DNA of 64,000 nt, from assembly GCF_000690905.1 (NCBI RefSeq), contig NZ_JMCL01000030.1, positions 158,811 to 222,810 on the forward strand, written 5' to 3'. The stretch comes from Pseudomonas sp. Ant30-3 (GTDB lineage Bacteria; Pseudomonadota; Gammaproteobacteria; Pseudomonadales; Pseudomonadaceae). Both the position numbers and the translations under genes were made by a program. Below, piece after piece: positions 35,344 through 42,854 of the stretch. The notes under the pieces were generated by a model. It saw only the letters and a list, made by a program, of their open reading frames with translations. It was not told where the DNA came from and did not search any database. Each line of letters opens with the position of its first letter. Position 1 is the stretch's first letter.

Positions 35344-37290
35344 TCAGGCAGCGCCGTCCAGCGAGCGGCGGACTTTGTCCAGCAGTTCGCTGATCTGAAA
35401 AGGTTTGATCAGCATGTCCATGCCGTCGCCGAGGAACACCTGGCGATTGACGGCGTTTTCGGCATAGCCGGTCATGAACAGAATCGGCAAGCTTGCACGC
35501 CAGCTGCGCGCGACATCCGCTAGTTCACGCCCGTTCATGCGGGGCAGGCCGACGTCGGTGAGCATCAGGTCGATGCTGGTGTCGTTCTGCAGGCGGTCGA
35601 GTGCGCTTTCGATATCGCCGACCTGCGTACACCGGTAACCGGCATCCAGCAGCACTTCTGTGACGAACATGCGCACCGCCGCCATGTCTTCGACGATCAG
35701 CACATGTTCCCCCGACCCCTGCGGATCTACCGCGCTCGGCGTTTCCTCAACCGGAGTCGGATCGGCAGTGGCCGGCAGCATAATGGTCACTTCCGTGCCG
35801 CGCCGGGCGACGCTGCGAATGTTCGCATCACCACCCGATTGCCGGGCGAATCCGTAAATGCTCGACAGCCCCAACCCCGTGCCCTGACCCAGCGGCTTGG
35901 TGGTGAAGAACGGGTCGAACACCTTGTCGATCACGCTGTGTTCAATGCCGGTGCCGTCATCGCGAACCGACAAGGCGACATAGGCGCCGTCCGCAATCTT
36001 CAGGTCGCCGTGTGAATACGCGGCATACGTGCTCACCCAGATATTGCCGCCTTGCGGCAGCGCATCGCGGGCGTTGATCACCAGGTTGAGCACGGCACTT
36101 TCCAGCTGAATCGGATCGACCAGCGCAATAGCCGCCTTGGACGTCAATTCGAGCTTTAGTGCAATGTGTTCGCCGATCGTTCGCATCAACAGTTCTTCCA
36201 GCGAGCGAATGTGCTCGTTGATATCGACCGGGCGTGTATTCAGCGGTTGCTGACGGGCGAACGCCAGCAGACGATGGGTCAGGGAAGCGGCGCTCATGGC
36301 TGAATTCAGCGCCGCATCCGCGTAAAACTGAACCTTGTCTGTGCGCGAGTCAGCGATACGTTTCTGGATCAATTCCAGACTGGTGATGATGCCGGTCAGC
36401 AGGTTATTGAAATCGTGAGCGATGCCGCCGGTCAACTTGCCCAACGCATCCATTTTCTGCACTTGCAGCAGCTGGGCTTCGGTGCGTACCCGCTCGGCGA
36501 TCTCACGTTCGAGCTGCGACGTCGCATCATCAAGTTGCGCAAGGTGCGAGCGCTCACGGCGGCGATGCTCGGTCACATCCTCGACGAACACCAGGCTCAA
36601 CTCGGGCGTATGGTACGGCGAGATCTGCCATTCGGTTTCCCGCAGTTCGCCCTCCACGCGCATATTCAACGTGCCTTTCCAGCGCTCGCCAGCCGTCAGG
36701 CGCAGGCGCAGCTCACCAAGAATCGAGTCTTGCTGATCGGCGAAACATTCGCGCAAGGCATCAGGGTCAAGGTTGTCGTGAATCAGTTGAGCGAACGCAT
36801 GGTTGCACTCGTGCACCTTGAACTGGGCGTCGAGCACCGCGATCGGCGCCGATACATTGACAAAAATCTCGCGGAACCGCGCTTCACTTTCGCGCAGCGC
36901 GTTTTCCGTGTCGCGAACTCGCAGCAGGGTGCGCAGAGTCGCGAGCAGCACGTCCGGGTCAACGGGATGAATCAGGTAAGCGTCGGCACCGGCGTTCAGG
37001 CCAGTAATGATGTCGCCGGTCTGGATCGACGCGGCTGAAACGTGGATCACCGGGAGCAAGGCAGTGGCCGTTTCGGAGCGCAGTTTGCGCACAATGTCGA
37101 AGCCGCTCATGTCCGGCAGATTGACGTCGAGGATCAGCGCATCGATCGCTTCGCTGTCGATCAGCGCGAGGCCTTCGCCACCGGTACCGGCTTCGAGCAC
37201 GATGTAGTCATGGCGCTCCAGACGTCGACGCAGGGCGTAGCGCGTGGCGACGTTGTCATCGACGATCAGTAAGCGGATGTCACGTTTCAT
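35344..37290 (-). CDS. REC-PAS-kinase-REC hybrid protein, last gene of the stressosome operon
   Basis: The protein has 648 residues. An N-terminal receiver carries D55 (ALILDVNLPD), then a PAS domain at about 130-240, a short coiled coil, phosphoacceptor H292 (GGIAHDFNNLL), an ATPase domain (NLVINARDAL, DDGTGI, GQGTGLGLSS) and a second receiver with D579 (LMLTDVGLPR). The start overlaps the previous kinase gene by 11 bases. An input receiver plus an output receiver makes it a phosphorelay hub: the upstream kinase (37280-38155) may phosphorylate D55. No DNA-binding output domain is present. Confidence 0.9.
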   Translation of the reverse strand: MKRDIRLLIVDDNVATRYALRRRLERHDYIVLEAGTGGEGLALIDSEAIDALILDVNLPDMSGFDIVRKLRSETATALLPVIHVSAASIQTGDIITGLNAGADAYLIHPVDPDVLLATLRTLLRVRDTENALRESEARFREIFVNVSAPIAVLDAQFKVHECNHAFAQLIHDNLDPDALRECFADQQDSILGELRLRLTAGERWKGTLNMRVEGELRETEWQISPYHTPELSLVFVEDVTEHRRRERSHLAQLDDATSQLEREIAERVRTEAQLLQVQKMDALGKLTGGIAHDFNNLLTGIITSLELIQKRIADSRTDKVQFYADAALNSAMSAASLTHRLLAFARQQPLNTRPVDINEHIRSLEELLMRTIGEHIALKLELTSKAAIALVDPIQLESAVLNLVINARDALPQGGNIWVSTYAAYSHGDLKIADGAYVALSVRDDGTGIEHSVIDKVFDPFFTTKPLGQGTGLGLSSIYGFARQSGGDANIRSVARRGTEVTIMLPATADPTPVEETPSAVDPQGSGEHVLIVEDMAAVRMFVTEVLLDAGYRCTQVGDIESALDRLQNDTSIDLMLTDVGLPRMNGRELADVARSWRASLPILFMTGYAENAVNRQVFLGDGMDMLIKPFQISELLDKVRRSLDGAA

Positions 37291-38155
37291 CAGCAGATTC
37301 CGTTGCGATGGCCAGCGGGATGATCACAAAGAAGGTCGAGCCAACGCCCGGAATACTTTCCACCCCGACTTCGCCGCCGAGCAGCTCCGCAAAGCGTTTG
37401 CACAGGGACAATCCGAGCCCGGTTCCGCGCAGACGCTTTTGCAGAGGCGAGTCAACCTGGGAAAAGTCCTCGAACAATGCCCCATGCAGCTCGGGAGCGA
37501 TACCTATACCCGTATCGCTGACGGCAAAGCGCACATGATCCGCGCCTTCAAGCCGGGTGCTTACGCGCACTTCACCGCGAGTGGTGAACTTCAGCGAGTT
37601 GGAAATGAAATTACGCAGGATCTGCCCCAGCTTCTTGTCGTCGGTATAAAGCCTTGGCAAACCGACAGGCTCTTCGAAGATAAGATCCACGGCGCTGGCA
37701 TCGACGATTGGCCGGAACATGCCCCGCAACGCAGCGAACAGATCGAACATGTCGAACCACGCCGGCGAAATGCTGATACGACCGGCTTCGATTTTCGCCA
37801 GGTCCAGCAGGTCGTCGACCATATCGCTGAGCTCGCGTGCAGCGGTGCTGACGAAGGCGACCTGCTTGTGCTGCTCTACGCTTAGAGGACCGTCGAGTTC
37901 ATCGGTCAGCAGACTGGAGATGCTCAGAATCGACCCCAGCGGTGTGCGGAATTCGTGACTCATGTACGACAGGAAGCGGCTTTTCAGATCCGAGGCCTGG
38001 CGCAACTCGTCAGCCTGATTGTCGAGCTCGGCATACAGGGCCAACACGCCCTGGTTGGTTTCATCGAGCTCTTCGCGCAGGGCCGTTGCTTCGCTTTGCA
38101 ACCTGGCAATCAGCGCAGCCTGCTCGTCCAGCTGGCTCACAGGAACCTCAGGCAT
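37280..38155 (-). CDS. Sensor histidine kinase of the stressosome operon
   Basis: The protein has 291 residues starting MPEVPVSQLD. A coiled coil (about 8-58) leads into a classical dimerisation domain with H67 (YMSHEFRTPLGSIL) and an ATPase domain (NFISNSLKFT, DTGIGI, GTGLGLSLCKR). It has no transmembrane, PAS or HAMP domain, so its input must come through partner proteins. The start overlaps the phosphatase gene by eight bases and its end overlaps the hybrid kinase by 11. Position and lack of a sensor domain suggest that the RsbT-like protein or phosphatase of the same operon controls it; that link is inferred. Confidence 0.88.
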   Translation of the reverse strand: MPEVPVSQLDEQAALIARLQSEATALREELDETNQGVLALYAELDNQADELRQASDLKSRFLSYMSHEFRTPLGSILSISSLLTDELDGPLSVEQHKQVAFVSTAARELSDMVDDLLDLAKIEAGRISISPAWFDMFDLFAALRGMFRPIVDASAVDLIFEEPVGLPRLYTDDKKLGQILRNFISNSLKFTTRGEVRVSTRLEGADHVRFAVSDTGIGIAPELHGALFEDFSQVDSPLQKRLRGTGLGLSLCKRFAELLGGEVGVESIPGVGSTFFVIIPLAIATESADET

Positions 38156-39158
38156 GACCGGCCTCCAGATCAATGACGAGTACGGTGACATCGTCCCGGC
38201 CGCGACAGAAATCGCGATGCAGGAGGGTGGCTATCACCGCGGGATGGCGGTGCACCAGGCCTGGATAATCCTGCAGGTTCCAACGGGATTGAAGGCCGTC
38301 GCTGTACATGATCAATAGCTGTCCATTCACATTAGCGTAGTCAAAAGATTGTGCTTTGCGGTACTGCCCGCCAACGATGCCGGGGTGGGAAGCCATTCCG
38401 CGGGATTTGTCCGGGGCAATCAGGCTGGCGCCAATGTTGCCGATACCGACGAATCGCAACGCATCATCGTGGCCATCGAACTGCATGATGGCCAGTGCGC
38501 CACCACGGGTGCCGATCATGGCGTGATGGATGTCTTCAAGCAATAGCGTGGCCGACGTGAATGGGGTGAGGGCGAAGACTTCTTCACCCGCCCGGGCTCC
38601 ACGTTCTGCCTCCTCACCATGCCCCAAGCCATCAATGACCAGCGCACTGATCCGAGCGCCATCGAACGCCACGTGCCACACGTCGCCGCAGGCGGGATCG
38701 TTGTGTAAGGAATGCTGGCTGACGCCCATGCGTCGATCGGCTGTCTTGTCCTGTCGCGGATAGAAACGCGTCAGCAACACCGTGCCCCGTGCATCGGCGT
38801 AGACATCGAACACTTGCGCCTGCCGCGCCACGGCGCCAAGGCCAATGCCTTGGGTGCCACGGGTGGAGAAGCCATCGATCAGGCACGCGTGCACATCAAA
38901 GCCTTTGCCGCGATCTACCGCGAGTATTTCAATGCCGTCGCCCGATGGCCGCGGCAATACGCGCAGGTGCAGCTCGCCTCGAACGGCATGCTTGAGAATA
39001 TTGCTCGCCAGTTCGGTGGCCACGAGCGCAACGCGACCTGCATCGGTGGCATCGAAGCCGTGTTCTTCGGCGAGTTTTTGCGCGGTGCGGCGTGCATGAC
39101 CGATCTGACTGCTGTCCTCGATCGGCAGCACCTGCGTCAGCGTGCCTCGAATATTCAT
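38148..39158 (-). CDS. ATPase-PP2C fusion (RsbW/T-like domain joined to an RsbX/SpoIIE-like phosphatase)
   Basis: The protein has 336 residues. ATG 39158 was chosen because it overlaps the rsbT stop as ATGA. Residues about 10-135 form a GHKL ATPase of the anti-sigma type with N-box E49-L-A-S-N53. Residues about 150-336 form a PP2C phosphatase with metal-binding D176 (LVIDGLGHG), YSDGL and GRDDVTVLVID. In the Bacillus stressosome RsbX is a stand-alone PP2C that resets phosphorylated RsbR and RsbS; here it is fused to a second switch-type ATPase. The fusion probably resets the stressosome and may also bind an antagonist or kinase. Confidence 0.85.
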   Translation of the reverse strand: MNIRGTLTQVLPIEDSSQIGHARRTAQKLAEEHGFDATDAGRVALVATELASNILKHAVRGELHLRVLPRPSGDGIEILAVDRGKGFDVHACLIDGFSTRGTQGIGLGAVARQAQVFDVYADARGTVLLTRFYPRQDKTADRRMGVSQHSLHNDPACGDVWHVAFDGARISALVIDGLGHGEEAERGARAGEEVFALTPFTSATLLLEDIHHAMIGTRGGALAIMQFDGHDDALRFVGIGNIGASLIAPDKSRGMASHPGIVGGQYRKAQSFDYANVNGQLLIMYSDGLQSRWNLQDYPGLVHRHPAVIATLLHRDFCRGRDDVTVLVIDLEAGHA

Positions 39159-39559
39159 GTCCATCGGGTGATCGTTATGCGGGTGCCTTTGCCAGGCTCG
39201 GTTTCGAGTTCGAACTCTTCAACCAGCCGTCTGGCCCCCGTCAATCCAAGGCCGAGGCCGCCACCGGAGGTCCAGCCGTCGGTCATCGCCAGCTTGAGGT
39301 CCGGAATGCCGGGACCTTCATCGCGAAAGACCATACGCAAGCCTTTGCGTGAGCCTTCCTCGAGTATTTGCCAATCCATGTCGCCGCCACCGCCGTAGAC
39401 CATGGTGTTGCGCGCCAGCTCGCTGACCGCCGTGACAAATTTGGTCAGGTCGATCAGGCGCATCCCGCATTCCTGTGCGAGCTTGCGCGCCAACTGCCGG
39501 GCGAGCACCACGTCCTGCTCGATAGCGATTGGTTGAGTGCCGTTGCTGACCACGTTCAT
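39155..39559 (-). CDS. rsbT: RsbT-like switch protein kinase
   Basis: The protein has 134 residues forming a single GHKL ATPase domain. The N-box SELARNTMVYGGGG and glycine-rich DEGPGI and GLGLGLTGARR motifs are intact. In the Bacillus stressosome RsbT phosphorylates RsbR and RsbS, is released, and activates a downstream partner. Both ends overlap neighbours by four bases (ATGA), so RsbS, RsbT and the phosphatase are translationally coupled. The Bacillus target RsbU is missing here, so its released partner must differ. Confidence 0.9.
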   Translation of the reverse strand: MNVVSNGTQPIAIEQDVVLARQLARKLAQECGMRLIDLTKFVTAVSELARNTMVYGGGGDMDWQILEEGSRKGLRMVFRDEGPGIPDLKLAMTDGWTSGGGLGLGLTGARRLVEEFELETEPGKGTRITITRWT

Positions 39560-39918
39560 GTGGATTGCACTCGGTCTCGCAATAGTTTCATACCGCGCTC
39601 GACATTCAACGCGGTGCTTACGCCCGGCAATGTCATGCCCAACTCGACCAACGTGATGGCGACCGCAGGCTGCATGCCAACCAGCACGGTTTCGGCGTCC
39701 ATGATTTTCGACAAACCGGAAATGGTACCGATCATTCGGCCAATGAACGAGTCGACCATGTCCAGTGCGGATATATCGATCAGCACGCCACGCGCCGATG
39801 TTTTGCTGATGCGCTCGGACAGATCGTCCTGCAGCGTCAGGGCCAACTGGTCATGCATGTCGACCTGTATGGTCACCAGCAGGAAGTGGCCCATTTGTAA
39901 AATCGGTATGCGGTCCAT
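39556..39918 (-). CDS. rsbS: RsbS-like STAS-domain stressosome protein
   Basis: The protein has 120 residues forming one STAS domain. The phosphorylatable serine corresponds to S57 in DISALDMVDSFIGR, in the same DSF context as S59 of Bacillus RsbS. The following region SKIMDAETVLVGMQPAVAITLVELG is the characteristic second half. RsbS holds RsbT in the large RsbR/RsbS scaffold until it is phosphorylated. It lies four bases after the rsbR stop. The family match is strong; the regulatory output in this organism is inferred. Confidence 0.9.
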   Translation of the reverse strand: MDRIPILQMGHFLLVTIQVDMHDQLALTLQDDLSERISKTSARGVLIDISALDMVDSFIGRMIGTISGLSKIMDAETVLVGMQPAVAITLVELGMTLPGVSTALNVERGMKLLRDRVQST

Positions 39919-39922
39919 TGGC

Positions 39923-40774
39923 TTAGTCCGCCTTGTTGACGGTAAGTCCCAGACGGGTCAGGGCCAGTTTCAATGCGTCCGCCAGGTTGGCTTTGGTCAC
40001 TACGCCTTGTAGATCCAGACCCAGGTGCACGATGGTTTGCGCAATCTGCGGACGCACGCCGCTGATGATGCAATCGGCACCCATCAGGCGAATCGCAGTA
40101 ACGGTTTTCAGCAAGTGCTGAGCGACCAGGGTATCGACTGTCGGTACGCCGGTGATGTCGATAATGGCGATTTCGGAGCCGGTGTCGACGATCCGCTGCA
40201 GCAGCGATTCCATGACCACTTGAGTACGCTGCGAGTCGAGGGTGCCGATCATCGGCAGCGCCAACACGCCATCCCACAGCTTGACCACCGGGGTCGACAG
40301 TTCCAGCAACTCTTCCTGCTGGCGCTTGATCACGGCCTCGCGGGATTTCTGGAAGGTGCGGATGGTGTGCATGCCCAGTGCGTCGAGCAGTTCGGACACT
40401 TCCCAGAGTTGCTCGGCCAGCAGTGCCGGGTTGTCCTGGTAGTGGTTTTGCAGCAATGCAAACAGCGGGCCTTTCAACGCGAAGATAAAGCTGGCGGTCT
40501 GGTGTGAGTCCTGGCCGAGCAGGGCGCGGCTGTGGGAGAGTTTTTCCAGGTATTGACGGATTTCATCCCAGCCCGGCAACGCGACATTCTGGCCGTTGCC
40601 TTTTTCCAGGCCGGAGATAATCAGATGCAGGAATTCTGCAGTCTGCTGCTTCAGGTCATGTTCTTTGAGATTGCGCGTGGCACCACTGGCCTCGAGGCCT
40701 TTTGACCATTCGGCGAGCAATTGCGCCTGGTTGTTCTTCAATGCGTCGAGTGTGGTGGTTTGCAGTGCTGCCAT
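39923..40774 (-). CDS. rsbR: RsbR-like stressosome sensor
   Basis: The protein has 283 residues from ATG 40774 (GGGAG nine bases upstream). The N-terminal 150 residues are helical and resemble the RsbRD-type sensory domain (AEFLHLIISGLEKGN, HQTASFIFALKGPLFALL); there is no obvious haem, flavin or other cofactor motif. The C-terminal STAS domain contains DITGVPTVDTLVAQHL and SGVRPQIAQTIVHLGLDL. Thr215 and Thr247 occupy what I take to be the two RsbT phosphorylation sites of Bacillus RsbR. It is the first gene of the operon and probably the stress sensor. Confidence 0.9.
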   Translation of the reverse strand: MAALQTTTLDALKNNQAQLLAEWSKGLEASGATRNLKEHDLKQQTAEFLHLIISGLEKGNGQNVALPGWDEIRQYLEKLSHSRALLGQDSHQTASFIFALKGPLFALLQNHYQDNPALLAEQLWEVSELLDALGMHTIRTFQKSREAVIKRQQEELLELSTPVVKLWDGVLALPMIGTLDSQRTQVVMESLLQRIVDTGSEIAIIDITGVPTVDTLVAQHLLKTVTAIRLMGADCIISGVRPQIAQTIVHLGLDLQGVVTKANLADALKLALTRLGLTVNKAD

Positions 40775-40947
40775 GTGCTGTAACTCCCAGGATAGTATGT
40801 GCCGGCTCCCTAAAATCAACCGACGCAATTCAATGACATTTGCGCTATGAAATAGTTGTTCGAGTCGCCAGGATTTTTCCGGCGTCACATTACTCTAGTT
40901 CGTGCCTGCCAACACTGCGCTATTTGCGCCGGGTTCGTTGTTCGGAT

Positions 40948-40976
40948 GGAACCATGACGTCGACGAGGCTTCGAAA
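40948..40976 (+). promoter_or_regulatory. ECF-sigma (AlgU/RpoE-like) promoter for the acidic protein gene
   Basis: GGAACC (40948-40953), a 17-base spacer and TCGAAA (40971-40976) resemble the AlgU consensus GAACTT-N16/17-TCxxA. The -10 element ends 52 bases before the ATG at 41029. Confidence 0.5.
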
Positions 40977-41028
40977 CTTCAAGGCTGATTAATTCAGCCG
41001 TGTACTGGCAGCTATAAACGAGGTGACT

Positions 41029-41304
41029 ATGACAGACGAATCGAAGCCGCGGGGGCAAGATCCCCAGGGCTCGCCATCTGATCGCAATGATCCGGCAATT
41101 GACCCCGCGACTGAGCCGCAGACCCCGGGCCAGACGGGCGGGCAAGTTCAGACGGGAGAGCCGGAGAGTGCTGATCAAGCGGTTGATCAGAAGAATCACC
41201 ATGATGACAATGACAACGACTTCAGCCCGGGCTTCAAACCCAATCTCGACCGCCCGGCTCCCAGTGATGACACCGACGCCGATATTGATACCGATGGCGG
41301 CTAA
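41029..41304 (+). CDS. Small acidic disordered protein (91 aa)
   Basis: The start ATG 41029 follows GAGGTG; a GTG six bases upstream lies inside that ribosome binding site. The protein is rich in Asp, Pro, Gln and Gly with no hydrophobic core, for example DPAIDPATEPQTPGQ and a C-terminal DDTDADIDTDGG. It looks intrinsically disordered, like hydrophilins or osmotic-stress proteins. It is divergent from the stressosome operon and has an ECF-sigma-type promoter match upstream. A terminator follows. Function unknown; stress linkage is inferred. Confidence 0.65.
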   Translation: MTDESKPRGQDPQGSPSDRNDPAIDPATEPQTPGQTGGQVQTGEPESADQAVDQKNHHDDNDNDFSPGFKPNLDRPAPSDDTDADIDTDGG

Positions 41305-41320
41305 TAAAAACCGCTCAAAT

Positions 41321-41353
41321 AAAAAGGCCGCATCTTCAGATGCGGCCTTTTTT
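41321..41353. terminator. Rho-independent terminator, bidirectional
   Basis: Arms AAAAAGGCCGCATCT and AGATGCGGCCTTTTT lie between the convergent acidic-protein gene and DUF4142 gene, with A and T runs on both sides. Confidence 0.92.
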
Positions 41354-41365
41354 ATGGCGGCGAGA

Positions 41366-41887
41366 TTATGTGCTCGGATGAGCGGCTTGCAGCTTTTTAG
41401 CCATCTCCAGATGCTTTTTCAAATCTGGCAGCATTTTTTGCGCAAAACCTTTCAGCTCGGTGGCGCCTTTGGTTTTGTCGTCGGTGACGGTGTTGGCTTG
41501 TTTCTCGAACAGTTTGATGGTTTCTTCGTGCGCCATAACCTGGTTGTTGGCGTAGGCAGCGTCAAACGATTCGTCACGTACCTCGAGGATTTTCTCTTTG
41601 GCCTGCTTCACCAGCGTCGTGGTGTCCGGCACTTCGATGTCGTTCTTTTTGGCAATGGCAGCCAGTTCATCATTCGCCTTGGAATGATCGGTGATCATCA
41701 TGTTGGCGAAGGCCTTGATGTCAGCCGACTGACTTTTTTCCAGAGCAAGACGGCTGGTTTCGATTTCTGCGATGCCGCCAGCCGCTGCGTTGTCGACAAA
41801 ATCGTTGTCGGTGGCGGCGAACGCGGTGCCCATGCTGGTGCTCAGTGCTACAGCCATAGCGAGGTGGCGCAGGTTAAATCGGTCCAT
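41366..41887 (-). CDS. DUF4142 ferritin-like periplasmic protein
   Basis: The protein has 173 residues with a Sec signal peptide ending near residue 24 (GTAFA before ATDND). The mature part is a four-helix bundle of the DUF4142 family, with motifs SADIKAFANMMITDHSKANDEL and AHEETIKLFEKQA. Many relatives are induced by osmotic or envelope stress. It has its own terminator at the 3' side. No metal-binding residues can be assigned with certainty. Confidence 0.85.
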   Translation of the reverse strand: MDRFNLRHLAMAVALSTSMGTAFAATDNDFVDNAAAGGIAEIETSRLALEKSQSADIKAFANMMITDHSKANDELAAIAKKNDIEVPDTTTLVKQAKEKILEVRDESFDAAYANNQVMAHEETIKLFEKQANTVTDDKTKGATELKGFAQKMLPDLKKHLEMAKKLQAAHPST

Positions 41888-42022
41888 TGGTCAATCTCCA
41901 CACAGGTTTTTTGTATGCGATCCAGATGATCGTTAATTAATTGAGGGCCGGGCTGCGGCAAAGGTTTTATCGCATTTCCCGGAGTACGACGAACGGCACC
42001 GCTGGTCTGATTGGCAGTCGAC

Positions 42023-42048
42023 GAACCCGACCATGGAGACCATTCTGA
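42023..42048 (+). promoter_or_regulatory. ECF-sigma-like promoter for the DUF465-type gene
   Basis: GAACC (42023-42027), a 16-base spacer and TCTGA (42044-42048) fit the AlgU/RpoE pattern. The start codon is 57 bases downstream. Confidence 0.45.
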
Positions 42049-42105
42049 GGATTGGTGAGCGCAATTGGTCGCGTTCGCTACCGATCAACCAAACGGAGGT
42101 GTTCC

Positions 42106-42339
42106 ATGCCGGTGACCCACGATCTTTATCAGGATTTGCAACTGTCAAAGGAAGAGATCCAGCAAAAACGCACCAAGGATCCGTTACTGGATTCATTGAT
42201 CAATAAATATTCGCTGGCCGACGCGGAGGTGGTGAAAGCTGAGGAGGCGAAATCCAACGATGATGCGGTGAGGAAGCTCAAGGAAGCGCGATTGCTGGTC
42301 AAGGACAAGATCATCAAACAACTCCAAGCATCATCCTGA
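42106..42339 (+). CDS. Small coiled-coil protein, DUF465 (YdcH)-like
   Basis: The protein has 77 residues from ATG 42106, with a strong ribosome binding site (GGAGGTG) five bases upstream; the longer frame from 42052 has none. It is almost entirely helical and charged, ending RLLVKDKIIKQLQ, which resembles the C-terminal K-L-K-D-E-I motif of YdcH-like proteins. It sits in a group of small stress-type genes and has an ECF-sigma promoter match. Confidence 0.65.
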   Translation: MPVTHDLYQDLQLSKEEIQQKRTKDPLLDSLINKYSLADAEVVKAEEAKSNDDAVRKLKEARLLVKDKIIKQLQASS

Positions 42340-42378
42340 CGCTGAATTCATCACCGACGACCGGTGCGCAAATTATTT

Positions 42379-42406
42379 GAACAGCGTTAAATCCCGGCAC
42401 CTCGAA
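42379..42406 (+). promoter_or_regulatory. ECF-sigma-like promoter for the second acidic protein gene
   Basis: GAACAG (42379-42384), a 17-base spacer and TCGAA (42402-42406) resemble the other two promoter matches in this segment. The start codon is 40 bases downstream. Confidence 0.45.
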
Positions 42407-42446
42407 TGATCAGAATCCGAATCAACGGATGCCTGCGAGGTGCCAC

Positions 42447-42689
42447 ATGTCTGAACCCAAATTCCCCAGTGAAGAGCAGGGCGCATTCGACCCGATTCCT
42501 ACCCATCCGGAACCGTTGAGCCCTGGACGCACCACGGTTAATCCCGAGGATGAGCCAGGCATCGATGAGCTGCCGAATAATGAAGGCGCGATACCGATGG
42601 ACCAGGATGACGGCACGGACATCGATCGCGACCGAATTCGTGAAGAAACAAACAACGCCGATAGGGACGACGTGATCAACCCTCGCTGA
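42447..42689 (+). CDS. Second small acidic disordered protein (80 aa)
   Basis: The start ATG 42447 (MSEPKFPSEE) follows GAGGTG; the in-frame ATG at 42429 lacks a site. The protein is rich in Asp, Glu, Pro and Asn, with a C-terminal DQDDGTDIDRDRIREE segment that echoes the Asp repeats of the 41029-41304 protein. No hydrophobic core, signal or domain is visible. It may be a hydrophilin-type stress protein; this is inferred. Confidence 0.6.
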   Translation: MSEPKFPSEEQGAFDPIPTHPEPLSPGRTTVNPEDEPGIDELPNNEGAIPMDQDDGTDIDRDRIREETNNADRDDVINPR

Positions 42690-42700
42690 ACCCGATCCCT

Positions 42701-42840
42701 GCAGCTGGCGCAGCCTGCGTTCGGCTGCGCAGCAGTGGTCAATCAAGCGACGCGGTCGTAACGTGAACTCCATTGATAGAATTTACGAGTACGGCGTCCG
42801 ATCGCGGTACGGCCGGACGCAGGCTGCGCCAGCTGCTACA
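42701..42840. repeat. Widely spaced REP inverted pair
   Basis: The left arm (from GCAGCTGGCGCAGCCTGCGT at 42701) and right arm (42813-42840, ending GCGCCAGCTGCTACA) belong to the same family as the perfect pair at 45468-45547. About 90 bases of unrelated DNA separate them. Confidence 0.75.
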
Positions 42841-42854
42841 AGGGGTCAGGTCAT

